NCBI GenBank assembly: GCA_050618055.1
Contig: JBNLVK010000285.1
Location: 1 to 21,640 of the forward strand
DNA length: 21,640 bases
Source of the DNA: CALDCK01 sp050618055
GTDB taxonomy: Bacteria > Myxococcota_A > UBA9160 > SMWR01
Direction of reading: 5' to 3'
Part shown: piece after piece, positions 1 through 7,990 of the stretch
Numbering within the stretch: position 1 is the stretch's first letter
How the letters are laid out: every line of letters begins with the position of its first letter
Notes under the pieces: generated by a model
Databases searched by the model: none
Told to the model about the DNA's origin: nothing
What the model saw: the letters and a program-made list of their open reading frames with translations, nothing else
Made by a program: the position numbers and the translations under genes

Positions 1-550
1 CCGCATTGGTGCCGGACACACCGCCGCCGATGATGACGACGCGGGCCGCGGCCACGCCGGGCACGCCGCCCAGCAGCATGCCGGAGCCGCCCTGGTTCTT
101 CTCAAGGCAGTGCGCGCCGACCTGGACAGACATGCGCCCGGCCACCTCGCTCATGGGCGTGAGCAGTGGCAGCGAGCGGTCGGGGGCGGTCACCGTCTCG
201 TAGGCGATGGCCGTGGCGCCCGAGCGCACCAGCGCGTCGGCCTGGGCGGGGTCCGCCGCCAGGTGCAGGAAGGTGAACAGCGTGTGCTCGGGACGCAGCC
301 GGGCGCACTCCTCGGGCTGGGGCTCCTTCACCTTCACCACCAGCTCCGCCTCGGCGAACACCGCGTCGGCGTCGGACGCCAGCACGGCGCCCGCCTCCAC
401 GTAGTCGGCGTCGGACAGGCCGGCGCCGCTTCCGGCGCCCCGCTGGACCCACACCCGGTGGCCCCGGGCCACCAGCTCCCGGACACCGTGCGGCGTGATT
501 CCCACGCGGTACTCGTGCGTCTTCACCTCGGTCGGTACACCCACGCGCAT
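1..550 (-). CDS. ald: Alanine dehydrogenase (partial, C-terminus outside window)
   Basis: NAD-dependent alanine dehydrogenase interconverts L-alanine and pyruvate plus ammonia in the cytoplasm. The 183 visible codons start MRVGVPTEVK and contain the family's N-terminal signatures: RVGITPHGV, the substrate-lysine segment VVKVKEPQ, the FTFLHLAADP histidine segment, and MSEVAGRMSVQ followed by GGSGMLLGG. The nucleotide-binding strand VVIIGGGVSGTNA is reached at the window edge, so the second half of the roughly 370-residue enzyme is missing only because the window ends. The ATG at 550 has a strong purine-rich ribosome binding site (GGGGAGGA) just upstream. The gene is divergent from an Lrp/AsnC regulator, a common arrangement for ald in which the regulator senses alanine or other amino acids. 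The family call is firm; regulation by the neighbour is inferred. Confidence 0.95.
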   Translation of the reverse strand, partial: MRVGVPTEVKTHEYRVGITPHGVRELVARGHRVWVQRGAGSGAGLSDADYVEAGAVLASDADAVFAEAELVVKVKEPQPEECARLRPEHTLFTFLHLAADPAQADALVRSGATAIAYETVTAPDRSLPLLTPMSEVAGRMSVQVGAHCLEKNQGGSGMLLGGVPGVAAARVVIIGGGVSGTNA

Positions 551-626
551 GTCGCAATCCTCCCCGTCTACCACAAGATAAGTCGGGAGCCAGGCAGGAT
601 CCGTGCAATCTGTCCCGTTCTGATGC

Positions 627-647
627 GCAATCTTGCAAGAATCTTGC
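627..647. promoter_or_regulatory. Putative Lrp/AsnC operator between ald and its regulator
   Basis: A perfect inverted repeat, GCAAGA-A-TCTTGC, lies at 635-647. It overlaps a second dyad, GCAA-TC-TTGC, at 627-636, so AATCTTGC occurs twice at 11-bp spacing (629 and 640). An 11-bp period is close to one helical turn, as expected for oligomeric Lrp-type binding. The site is 22 bp upstream of the regulator's ATG, and a TAGATA hexamer at 651-656 could be the regulator's -10 box, so binding here would suggest autoregulation. The function is inferred from position and symmetry only. Confidence 0.5.
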
Positions 648-668
648 TCATAGATACCCTCTGACAGC

Positions 669-1151
669 ATGAAGCTCGACCCGATCGACCTGGCCCTGCT
701 GGACCTGCTCCAGCGGGACGGGCGCATGCCCAACGTGCAGCTGGCGCGTCGGGTGCACCTGTCCGAGTCGGCCTGCCTGCGCCGGGTGCGGGCGCTCGAG
801 GAGGCCGGCGTCATCACCGGCTACCGGGCCACGGTGGACGCCCGGCGCGTCGGCCTGCCGGAGAACGTGTTCGTGAGCATCGCGCTGGCGCGCCAGGACC
901 AGGCCGACCTCGACGCCTTCGAGCGCGCCGTGCGCGACGTGCCCGAGGTGATGGAGTGCTACCTGATGACCGGCGAGTTCGACTACCTGCTGCGCGTCGT
1001 GGTCTCCGACGCCACCGACTACGAGCGGGTCCACCGCCAGCACCTGACGGCGCTGCCCGCCGTGGCGCGCGTGCACTCGAGCTTCGCGTTGCGCGTGGTC
1101 CACGAGGGCCCGGGCCTGCCGCTGCACCGCGACCGGCCCGACGACGCCTGA
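669..1151 (+). CDS. Lrp/AsnC family transcriptional regulator
   Basis: The 160-residue protein has the size and layout of the feast/famine regulators. Residues 4-60 form an AsnC-type winged helix-turn-helix (LDPIDLALLDLLQRDGR, then helices around LARRVHLSESACLRRVRAL and the wing start GVITGYRA). Residues about 67-145 form the RAM/AsnC ligand-binding domain (VFVSIAL..., VPEVMECYLMTGEFDYLLRV, LPAVARVHSSFALR). The MTGEFDYLL segment is the typical effector-pocket loop. It is divergently transcribed from ald, so it probably controls ald in response to alanine or a related amino acid. The ATG at 669 follows a short leader with only a weak ribosome binding site. The family is certain; the exact effector is unknown. 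Confidence 0.93.
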   Translation: MKLDPIDLALLDLLQRDGRMPNVQLARRVHLSESACLRRVRALEEAGVITGYRATVDARRVGLPENVFVSIALARQDQADLDAFERAVRDVPEVMECYLMTGEFDYLLRVVVSDATDYERVHRQHLTALPAVARVHSSFALRVVHEGPGLPLHRDRPDDA

Positions 1152-1154
1152 GCG

Positions 1155-2333
1155 TCAGCCGACGCAGGCGTCGTACAGCCGCGCCGCCAGTCCGCGCCGC
1201 GACGCCAGCACGATCGCCTTGCGGTACTCGAGCACCAGCTTCTTCGTCTCGGCGGGCCAGCTGCCCTCTTCCGCGTGCTTGCGCGCCGCCAGGGCCAGGA
1301 AGCGCCGGCGTCCGCGGGACGCCAGCAGCTTGCCGACCTGGCGGATGGCGCCGTCCGGGTAGCCGGGCTAGTAGAGCAGGCCGCTCTCGCCGTGGGTCAC
1401 CAGGTCCGGAACGCCGCCGGCGCGGGCGGCGACCACCGGCACGCCCGACGCCATGGCTTCCAGCACCACGAAGCCCAGCGTCTCGGTGGTGCTCGGCATG
1501 ACGAAGACGTCGGCGCTGGCAAAGGCGGCGGCCAGCGCGTCGCCGCGCAGGAACCCGGTGAACGTGGTGCGATCCGCCGGCAGCGTCCGCTCGAGCTCCT
1601 CGCGGGCCGGACCGTCGCCCACCAGCGCCAGCCGCGCCGCGGGGAAGGCCTCGAGGATCGGGCCGAAGGTGTGCAGCTGCTTCTCCGGCGACAGGCGCCC
1701 GGCGTAGAGCAGCAGCGGCCCGTCCGGGATCCCGCCCATGTCGCCCACGCCGCCGGCGAGGCGCGCGCGCATCGCCAGCGAGCGCTTCTCCGGGTGGAAG
1801 CGCTCGGTGTCGACGCCGCCGCGCCACAGGCCCACCGGCTCGATGCCCTGGTCGTACAGCTCGTTGCGGGTGAAGCGGGAAGGGGCCAGGTTCACGTGGG
1901 CCAGGCCGTGGACCCGGCGGATCAGCGGCCAGATGGCCGGCTCGAGGAAGTCGAGGCCGTAGGCCGGCAGGTAGCGCGGCAGGTCGGTGTGGTAGGAGGC
2001 GACCGCGGGAAGGCCCAGGGCGCGGGCGGCCAGCAGGCCCCAGACGCCCAGGCAGGCCGGGCCCACCGCGTGCACCACGTCCGGCTCGAAGCTCCGCAGC
2101 TCGAGCAGGATGCGCGGATCCGGTGCCGAGATGCGCAGGCCCGGGTAGGGCGGGAAGGGCGGCCCGGGCACCTGCACCACGCGGAAGCCGGCCAGGGCGT
2201 CCACCGAGCCGGCGGGGGCGAAGACGAGCACCTCGTGCCCGGCGTCCCGCAGGCAGCGGATCGTCTGGTCGAGCCGGTTCGTGATTCCGTCGATCTTGGG
2301 ACGGAAGACCTCGCTGAAGATCGCGATGCGCAC
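1155..2333 (-). pseudogene. GT4 glycosyltransferase (SQD2/MgtA-like) split by an in-frame TAG
   Basis: The first 321 codons encode a family 4 glycosyltransferase: an N-terminal Rossmann half starting MRIAIFSEVFRPKIDGI, the SQD2-like stretch SYHTDLPRYLPAYGLDFLEP, then the C-terminal half with LLYAGRLSPEKQ, LVGDGPAREEL and the donor-binding motif MPSTTETLGFVVLEAMASG. A TAG at 1368-1370 falls directly after GESGLLY, where relatives have Glu in the segment GLLYEPGDP. The same frame then runs another 70 codons (PGYPDGAIRQVGKLL...) to TGA at 1155-1157 and supplies the usual C-terminal helices. A single GAG-to-TAG change would explain it. The GTG start at 2333 has a strong AGGAGGAGG site. The enzyme probably acted on a membrane lipid or nucleotide-sugar substrate. 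Alternatives are a sequencing error, natural readthrough, or a 321-residue truncated enzyme. Confidence 0.85.
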
Positions 2334-2351
2334 GGAGCCTCCTCCTGATTC

Positions 2352-2393
2352 GCTTCCGATGCCGGGAAGCTAGGAACGCATCGGTCCGATGCG
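2352..2393. promoter_or_regulatory. Two inverted repeats upstream of the GT4 glycosyltransferase
   Basis: A perfect 8-1-8 palindrome, CGCATCGG-T-CCGATGCG, lies at 2377-2393, and a second dyad, GCTTCC-7 nt-GGAAGC, at 2352-2370. Both lie between the strong ribosome binding site of the glycosyltransferase (minus strand) and the end of the next gene, in an otherwise empty 171-bp gap. They could be repressor operators or RNA hairpins in the leader. The symmetry is directly visible; the function is not. Confidence 0.45.
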
Positions 2394-2504
2394 GTGGAGG
2401 CGAGGTCGAGATCGCGCGACGTCTCGGCGTCGAAGCGGCGACGTCCGCGACACGCGACGGTGACGAGCCGTGGACGGGTCGCGGTGCGGATCCGGGGCCC
2501 GGAC

Positions 2505-3206
2505 CTAGGGGCCCGGCTGGCGCAGCAGCGACTCGTGCACCCAGCCCACCTGACCCGACGGCGTGCGCACCAGCTTCCAGTCGGCGTGGCCGCGCTCGGG
2601 GAAGACCGGGGTGCGCTCCGCCAGGCGGTCGATGACGCGATGCTCGAGCGACGGGCCCGCGCGCAGGTTCACCCGCTTGGCGCCGATCACGCGCCGGTCC
2701 GACCACTCCTCCACCTGGCGCGCCTCGTCGAGCAGGCTGGTGGTGATGCGCTGGGCCCGCGAGGCGAAGAACACGGCCGATCCCACGTGGCCGCGCTCCA
2801 GCTGGTTGGTCGCCTCGGAGAGCTTGGCCCGCGCCTCGCGCCCCTGGTCCTCGCGCCACGGGACCCGGCGCTCGATGCGGTCGAGGGCGATGCGCGCCTC
2901 GGCCAGCGCCGACACCGCGTCGGCCCGCGACTGGAAGCCGCGCAGGCCCGACTCCATGGCCACGATCGACTCCTCGGCCTGGCGCAGGTCGGCGCGCAGG
3001 CGCTCCACCTCGCGCTCGAAGAACTCGGAGCGGGTCAGCTCGGCGCGGCGGTAGACGTCGCTCTCGATGGTCGGCTCGGGGGTCGCGGGCGGGGCGTCGC
3101 GCTTCAGCAGGCCGGAGAGGTCCGGCATGGGGATGCCCAGGCTCTGGCAGCCCAGCAGGGGGCCGCAGAGCGCCAGGATCGGGAGCGCGCGCAGGACGAG
3201 CCGCAT
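2505..3206 (-). CDS. Lipoprotein with coiled coil and C-terminal SH3-like domain
   Basis: The 233-residue protein begins with a lipoprotein signal peptide whose lipobox is LLGC (Cys20), so it is probably anchored in the inner or outer membrane. Residues about 55-165 are rich in Arg, Glu, Ala and Leu with heptad character (EREVERLRADLRQAEESI) and should form helices or a coiled coil. Residues about 173-230 form a bacterial SH3-like domain (VNLRAGPSLEHRVI..., W-KLVRTPSGQVGWVHESLL), a fold often used to bind peptidoglycan or other proteins. A structural or tethering role in the envelope is likely. The gene stops at TAG 2505-2507 within GC-rich GGGCCC palindromes that could help termination. Its neighbour at 3251 is on the same strand, 44 bp upstream. 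The exact role is unknown. Confidence 0.85.
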   Translation of the reverse strand: MRLVLRALPILALCGPLLGCQSLGIPMPDLSGLLKRDAPPATPEPTIESDVYRRAELTRSEFFEREVERLRADLRQAEESIVAMESGLRGFQSRADAVSALAEARIALDRIERRVPWREDQGREARAKLSEATNQLERGHVGSAVFFASRAQRITTSLLDEARQVEEWSDRRVIGAKRVNLRAGPSLEHRVIDRLAERTPVFPERGHADWKLVRTPSGQVGWVHESLLRQPGP

Positions 3207-3250
3207 CGCCCTGCGTTATCGACGCCGGGCGCGAATCCCTTGATCGGCCC

Positions 3251-3985
3251 TCAGGTGCCCCGCGGGGACTCCAGCCGTGCCAGGTAGGCCTTCGGCGGCA
3301 GGAAGGCGAGCCACAGGGTGACCCCGGAGACGACGCCGAACAGCGAGGTCGGCGCGAGCACCCAGGGCGAGGTCGATACCGGCGTGCCGGTCAGCAGGCC
3401 GGTCATGAAGACGCCGAAGGCGCACACCACGCCGGTGGCGCTGACGGCCCACAGGCGGAAGCGGTCGGTGACGGCGGCGTCGGCCAGGCCGATGCGCAGG
3501 CGGCGCCGCAGCAGCCCGTGGTAGCGCCACGACTCGGCCGCCGACCAGACGAAGGGCAGGACGCGGCCCGCGAAGCCCACCCAGTAGGCCACCGAGGTGC
3601 CCGTGGGCCGGCCGAAGTCGCCGGTCGCGAGCTGGGCGGTCCAGCTGCCGGCGAGCATCGCCGTCAGCAGGACGGCGACCCCCCGGGCCACCGCGCTTCC
3701 GCTGTGGAAGGTGGCGACGGTCGCCAGGGCCATGGCGGCGCAGCCCAGGTTCTGGAGGCCGAGGCCCGCCGCCAGCCAGGCGGCGTCGGCCTCGGGGGAT
3801 CCGCCCACGCCGCTGCGCGCGGCGATGGAGAGCGGGTAGCCGATGGCGCCCAGCAGCAGCAGGGACCCGCCCAGGCCCAGCTCCGGCAGCTGGCGCGTGC
3901 GCCGGGCCAGCATCACCAGCCGGCTGCCGACGACGGCGTCCGCCAGGATCATCACGGCGACGCCCGCACCGAGGAGAGCGCTCAT
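3251..3985 (-). CDS. Predicted seven-helix integral membrane protein
   Basis: The 244-residue protein is almost entirely hydrophobic and contains about seven transmembrane helices: LLGAGVAVMILADAV, GLGGSLLLLGAIGYPL, AAWLAAGLGLQNLGCAAMA, VAVLLTAMLAGSW, the GFAGRVLPFVWSAAE region, the WAVSATGVVCAFGVFMTG region, and LFGVVSGVTLWLAFLPP. Charged loops such as RRRLRIGLADAAVTDRFR separate them. I do not recognise a named family; the profile is that of a small seven-helix sensor or accessory protein. The ATG at 3985 has a poor ribosome binding site, so Met12 remains a possible start. It lies upstream of the SH3 lipoprotein on the same strand and may be co-transcribed with it. It is divergent from the small secreted protein at 4099. 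Confidence 0.75.
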   Translation of the reverse strand: MSALLGAGVAVMILADAVVGSRLVMLARRTRQLPELGLGGSLLLLGAIGYPLSIAARSGVGGSPEADAAWLAAGLGLQNLGCAAMALATVATFHSGSAVARGVAVLLTAMLAGSWTAQLATGDFGRPTGTSVAYWVGFAGRVLPFVWSAAESWRYHGLLRRRLRIGLADAAVTDRFRLWAVSATGVVCAFGVFMTGLLTGTPVSTSPWVLAPTSLFGVVSGVTLWLAFLPPKAYLARLESPRGT

Positions 3986-4098
3986 GGAGGTCTGGTCGGC
4001 CGACTGGACCCGCGTCTTGATTCGACTCCCTACGCAATCCTCAAGGAATCGGAGGAGCGGGTCGATCCAGGGGGACCAACGTCGGGAGGAGACGACCC

Positions 4099-4380
4099 AT
4101 GTCCCATCGAAGTGCTTCGTTCGTGGCCCTGCTCGCGCTGGTGGCGGGCCTGCTGGCCGCTGCGCCGGCCCTGGCCTCGGTGAAGTGCCAGTGCAACAAC
4201 GGCACGCTCGCCCACGCCATGGGCGCCGACTGGGACGACGACGACGTCGAGGAGGCGTGCAACGACGCCTGCAGCGAGTCGGGCGGCGGCCGGGTCTGGA
4301 GCGTCGACGAGGACGACGACTACTCGGACTCGGACGACGGCCACCGCCACCACCGCAAGCCCGCGTCGCCCCGTCGTTGA
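4099..4380 (+). CDS. Small secreted Asp-rich, Cys-containing protein
   Basis: The 93-residue product starts with a clear Sec signal peptide (hydrophobic core FVALLALVAGLLAAAP, cleavage near ALAS at about residue 26). The mature part has four cysteines (C-Q-C, then C...C in EEACNDACSES), two acidic runs (DWDDDDVEE and DEDDDYSDSDDG) and a basic, His-rich tail (GHRHHRKPASPRR). The acidic runs and histidines could bind divalent metals, and the cysteines could form two disulfides; both are inferences. A strong GGGAGGAG site lies 8 bases before the ATG, which supports a real gene. No family is recognised. Confidence 0.72.
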   Translation: MSHRSASFVALLALVAGLLAAAPALASVKCQCNNGTLAHAMGADWDDDDVEEACNDACSESGGGRVWSVDEDDDYSDSDDGHRHHRKPASPRR

Positions 4381-4397
4381 CCGGCTGACCGACCGAC

Positions 4398-4416
4398 CGC
4401 CGGGCCGCGCCCGGCG
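4398..4416. terminator. GC-rich hairpin between convergent genes
   Basis: A perfect 8-bp stem with a 3-nt loop (CGCCGGGC-CGC-GCCCGGCG) fills the 36-bp gap between the stop of the Asp-rich secreted protein and the TAG stop of the minus-strand lipoprotein. Its place between convergent genes fits a bidirectional terminator. No T-tract follows on either strand, so it is not a classical intrinsic terminator. Confidence 0.55.
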
Positions 4417-5130
4417 CTAGTCGATCCAGCCCTGCTCCTGGAACTTGGGCTCCAGCACGTCCGCGATCTTCTTCGCGGTGCGCTTGCCCGAGCCCTCGAC
4501 CGTGCTGCTGCCGGACAGCTCGCCGGCGGCCTTGACGGCGCCGCCCACCACCAGCCCCACCGGGTTGGCGGTGGCGATGGTGACGATCGTCGGCACGACC
4601 ATGCCGGGTCCCTTGTTGTCGCCGGCGTCGAGGTCGCCGCCGCCCAGCCGCTCGAGGCTGCCGTCGGTCATGCGGAAGCCGTCGACGTGGGTGGTCACGT
4701 CGGCGCCGCCCGAGCCGAAGCCGATGAGCACCCGCTTCATGGCGCTGCCCTGGTCGATCGTGCCGAAGTAGCCCACCAGCACCAGGTCGCCCTCGTCCGG
4801 CGGCCGCTGACCGGGCGAGCGCACCGCCGGCATGCCCATGTCGACCAGCTCCTTCACCAGCTCCCGGGCGACGTGGATGCCCAGGTCGCGGCCCTTCTCC
4901 AGGTCCTCGGGCTTCATCTCGGCGGCCGCCACGTTCATCTCGTGGGTCGTCTCGTACCAGTCGGGCAGGTCGGCCGGCGTCGCCGCGAAGTTGTGGACGA
5001 TCAGACGGCCCGGCTTCGGCAGCTTGCCGCCGGTGTACTCGTCCCGGTTGCTCACCTTGGTCGAGGTGCAGCCGACGGCGGCCGGCAGCGCCAGTGCGAG
5101 GAGCAGACGGATCGTTGCGGTTCTCGTCAT
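4417..5130 (-). CDS. Lipoprotein, DUF4410-like
   Basis: The 237-residue product has a lipoprotein signal peptide with lipobox AVGC (Cys21). The mature protein resembles DUF4410 lipoproteins. It has an early beta strand, GRLIVHNFAATPADLP, followed by a long amphipathic segment ending in ARELVKELVDMGMPAVR. DLVLVGYFGTIDQGSAMKRVLIGFGSGGADV follows, and then a Gly/Val-rich helix (NPVGLVVGGAVKAAGE). The C-terminus (TAKKIADVLEPKFQEQGWI) matches the end seen in that family. The function of DUF4410 proteins is unknown. It is the last gene of the four-gene minus-strand envelope operon, 29 bp after the porin stop, so it may be an accessory lipoprotein of the porin. The ATG at 5130 is chosen because the signal peptide begins there. 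Confidence 0.78.
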   Translation of the reverse strand: MTRTATIRLLLALALPAAVGCTSTKVSNRDEYTGGKLPKPGRLIVHNFAATPADLPDWYETTHEMNVAAAEMKPEDLEKGRDLGIHVARELVKELVDMGMPAVRSPGQRPPDEGDLVLVGYFGTIDQGSAMKRVLIGFGSGGADVTTHVDGFRMTDGSLERLGGGDLDAGDNKGPGMVVPTIVTIATANPVGLVVGGAVKAAGELSGSSTVEGSGKRTAKKIADVLEPKFQEQGWID

Positions 5131-5159
5131 CGGATCCAGGACCTCCCTCTCGTCGGATC

Positions 5160-6392
5160 TCAGAACTTGACGGTCAGGCTCGTGCCGAGCTGGTGGGCGT
5201 GGGCGGGATCGTACTCGCCGTCCAGGATCACGCCGCCCGGAAGCGCCACCTGGTCGATCTCCATGTCGCCGAACCACAGGAACTGGTAGCCCATGCTGAG
5301 CTCCACGTAGGGCTTGGGGCGGAGCAGGAGTCCGGCGGCGAAACGATACTGCTCGCTGGCCGGGATGTCGGGCAGCAGGCGGCTGGCCTGCACCGGCGAG
5401 CTGTCGTAGCTGAAGCCGCCCTGGAGCGTGAGCGTCTCGCTGGCCGCGTACTGGAAGCCGGCGCCCACGCGCCAGGTGTCGTCCCAGCGGCGCCGCTGTG
5501 TGCCGGCGATCGCCCCGATCTGGAGCGGAATGTTCCCGAAGCGGCTCCAGTCGCTCCAGCCCACGTCCGCCAGCAGCGCCCAGGTGTCGGTCACCTGCTG
5601 GAACAGGCTGAGGTTCACGCCCTGCGGAAAGGTGAAGTCGGTGTCGATCACCGGGTTCAGCCCCGACGGACCCTCGAGACGCCCGCTGGTGTCGGCCTGG
5701 ATCTCGCTGCGGTAGGAGACACCGATGCGGGTCCCCTCGCGCGGCTTCAGCAACGCACTCACTGCCGCGCCGGCGCTCCAGTCGTCGGCGTTCGCGATCT
5801 TGGCCGTGGGCTCGCCGGGAAGCGCGGTGATCTTCAGGCGCTGCTCGAAGCTGGTGTAGAGGATGGCGGGACCGGCTCCGAGCGACAGCCAGTCGGTGAA
5901 GGCGTAGGCCAGGCTCGGCTGGATCAGGAACGCGGTGAGCGAGTTGTCGGTGACGAAGCTGCGGCCCGTCCAGTCGCCGTCGTAGTCGGTGCCGCCGCCG
6001 AACAGCGCCGTCGAGGCCAGCCCGAAGTGGAGGCCCCAGGGCAGCTCGGCGCTGATGTAGCCGCCCACCAGCGGCGCGAAGTCTGCCGCGTCGCCGCCGC
6101 CGTTGGGAGCCGGATCCGGGCTGATGGTGCGGCCCGACAGCTCCGGGTTCAGCTCCGGGAAGACGCCGACCAGGCCGAGCATCACCTGGCTGCCCTCCAG
6201 CTCGGTCAGGCCCGCCGGGTTCCAGAGGGCGGTGGAGGCGTCGCTGGCCAGCGCGCCGGCCCCCGCCGCCGCCCGACCCAGGTCCGCCGAGCCCACCTCG
6301 TAGAGGCAGATGCCGCCGCACTGGGCGGCCGCCGGGGCGGCCTGGAGGACGAGCAGCGCCAGCAGGCACAGGGCCGCGTGGCGCGCCCTCAC
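5160..6392 (-). CDS. FadL/OmpP1-type outer-membrane channel
   Basis: The 410-residue product has a Sec signal peptide (ALCLLALLVLQAAPAAA) and then the N-terminal hatch signature of the FadL family: YEVGSADLGRAAAGAGALASDASTALWNPAGL, including the conserved NPAG (written here only as a landmark). The rest shows alternating aromatic and polar strands of a roughly 14-stranded barrel (WGLHFGLASTALFGG, RIGVSYRSEIQADTSGRL, WRVGAGFQYAASETLTLQGG) and ends in Phe (TSLTVKF), as outer-membrane proteins do. FadL proteins move hydrophobic molecules such as fatty acids or aromatic hydrocarbons across the outer membrane. The GTG start at 6392 overlaps the preceding gene's TGA by four bases (GTGA), implying translational coupling. 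The substrate is unknown. Confidence 0.9.
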   Translation of the reverse strand: MRARHAALCLLALLVLQAAPAAAQCGGICLYEVGSADLGRAAAGAGALASDASTALWNPAGLTELEGSQVMLGLVGVFPELNPELSGRTISPDPAPNGGGDAADFAPLVGGYISAELPWGLHFGLASTALFGGGTDYDGDWTGRSFVTDNSLTAFLIQPSLAYAFTDWLSLGAGPAILYTSFEQRLKITALPGEPTAKIANADDWSAGAAVSALLKPREGTRIGVSYRSEIQADTSGRLEGPSGLNPVIDTDFTFPQGVNLSLFQQVTDTWALLADVGWSDWSRFGNIPLQIGAIAGTQRRRWDDTWRVGAGFQYAASETLTLQGGFSYDSSPVQASRLLPDIPASEQYRFAAGLLLRPKPYVELSMGYQFLWFGDMEIDQVALPGGVILDGEYDPAHAHQLGTSLTVKF

Positions 6393-7990
6393 TTCGCCGC
6401 CTCCGCCGGGGCGCCGGGCATGACCTGCATCACGTAGAAGCCCTTGCCCACGGCGGTCGGGAAGTAGACCCGTCCGCCGAAGCCCGGCGTGGTGAGCGAG
6501 TTGATCGTCAGCGGCTCGTAGAAGTCGGACGCGGCCAGCAGCTTCCCCGTCCGCGCGTCGCGCCAGGTGAGCTGCTCGGTGTACTGGTTCTGGGTGAAGA
6601 CCGCCTTCAGGACCGGGAGCTTCGGCGGCAGCTGGATGTTGGTGAGCAGCAGCACGCGCTGGCCGGCGGGCCCGATCACCGGCTGGAAGGTGTTGGAGAT
6701 GGCGTCCACCACGAAGGCGGTCGTCATCTCGCCGGTGGCCTGGTCGAGCTTCAGGCCGGCCACCTTCTGCATGCCCATGTCGGCCGAGTAGACCATCGAC
6801 GTCTCCGGGTCGGCGGTGCCCTTGGGCGGCGCGAAGCTCACCTGGCCCGGAGCCAGCTCCTTGCCGAACGGGTAGGCGACGTGCTGGTTCGACGCGTCGT
6901 CGCGGTGCACCGCCACCACGCTCGACGCCGCCTTGTCGGTGAACAGGCCGTTGAGCTGCACGGTGATCCAGTCGCCGATCACGCTGGGCGCGGTGGCCGT
7001 GGTCTGGCCGGGCTGCATGGGCCGCACCACCCAGCTCTCGTCCGCCGACAGCTTCTTGCGCCACGGGTCCCAGTAGTAGCGACGCAGGCTGGTGTTCATG
7101 CCCAGGTAGACGGCGATCTTCCGGCCGTGCTTCGTCACGATGTGGGGCGACGGAGCGGGCTCGGGCAGCGGCAGGCTGGCCAGCACCTCGAGGCTGTCCG
7201 GATCCACCGCCACCAGGATCGAGTTCTGCTGCTTCATGCCCTGCCGGGCGCAGGCAATGATGGCCATGGTGCCCTGGAGCGTGCAGCCCAGCGGACGCGT
7301 CTGGTCCTTCAGGATCAGCGTGCCGTCGGGCGCCACCGTCAGGTGCTTGAAGTTCACGTCGGCCGGGTTCGCCTCGCCGGCGGGCAGCGTGTTCGACTTC
7401 AGGATCTCGCCGCTGTCGGCGTCCACCAGCACGATCAGGTTCGACCAGGAGAAGGCGATGCGACCGTTCTCCAGGATGTTCAGGTTGGCGTTGCCGATCC
7501 AGCGGCCCGACACGTGCGGGTTGTCCAGGTAGGTGCGCCAGACCTCCTTGCCGCTGGCCGCGTCGGCCTTGGCGATGAAGGGACCCACCTGGAGCGGATC
7601 GTCCGGGGTGGGGTACTCGCCGCCCACGATGTAGAGCTCGCCCGGCTTGCGGGTGATGATGTAGGAGACGCCCGGGTAGTCGTCGGCGCTGCGCCAGGCG
7701 AACACCTGGTTGGGGCCGTCGTGCGATCCGGTGAAGCTGGCGCACGGGAACAGGCCGCTGCGCGTCGCGTCCGAGATCTCGGCGGCGCTCATCGACGACA
7801 GGTAGCCGGGGGTCGGTCGCTCGCGCGTGCACTCGACCTCCTTCGCGTAGAGGCTCACGTCGCCCGGAATGGGACCGTGGGCCGCGATCTCGTTCTGCGT
7901 GAGCGTCCTGCCCTCGGCTGCGGCGCCCTGCGCGGTCACCAGTCCCAGGATCGCGGCGCCCAGCGTCGCCAGCACTGCAGTTCTCTTCAC
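6389..7990 (-). CDS. Secreted beta-propeller-like (PQQ/quinoprotein-like) protein
   Basis: The 533-residue protein has a Sec signal peptide (AVLATLGAAILGLVTAQGAAA). The rest is built of repeated blade-like units of the type found in quinoprotein or WD-type propellers: GELYIVGGEYPTPDDPL, AKADAASGKEVWRTYLDN, LIVLVDADSGEILKSN, ILVAVDPDSLEVLASLPLP, VAGLKLDQATGEMTTAFVV and LTWRDARTGKLLAAS. The D-x-x-[ST]-G-[KE] turns are typical of PQQ-like repeats, but I see no clear PQQ-binding or metal residues, so it may be a binding scaffold rather than a dehydrogenase. The GTG start at 7990 has an AGGAGGG site 8 bases upstream and overlaps the stop of the DUF1254 gene as GTGA. The downstream porin gene is joined in the same way. 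A periplasmic role with these partners is inferred. Confidence 0.78.
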   Translation of the reverse strand: MKRTAVLATLGAAILGLVTAQGAAAEGRTLTQNEIAAHGPIPGDVSLYAKEVECTRERPTPGYLSSMSAAEISDATRSGLFPCASFTGSHDGPNQVFAWRSADDYPGVSYIITRKPGELYIVGGEYPTPDDPLQVGPFIAKADAASGKEVWRTYLDNPHVSGRWIGNANLNILENGRIAFSWSNLIVLVDADSGEILKSNTLPAGEANPADVNFKHLTVAPDGTLILKDQTRPLGCTLQGTMAIIACARQGMKQQNSILVAVDPDSLEVLASLPLPEPAPSPHIVTKHGRKIAVYLGMNTSLRRYYWDPWRKKLSADESWVVRPMQPGQTTATAPSVIGDWITVQLNGLFTDKAASSVVAVHRDDASNQHVAYPFGKELAPGQVSFAPPKGTADPETSMVYSADMGMQKVAGLKLDQATGEMTTAFVVDAISNTFQPVIGPAGQRVLLLTNIQLPPKLPVLKAVFTQNQYTEQLTWRDARTGKLLAASDFYEPLTINSLTTPGFGGRVYFPTAVGKGFYVMQVMPGAPAEAAK

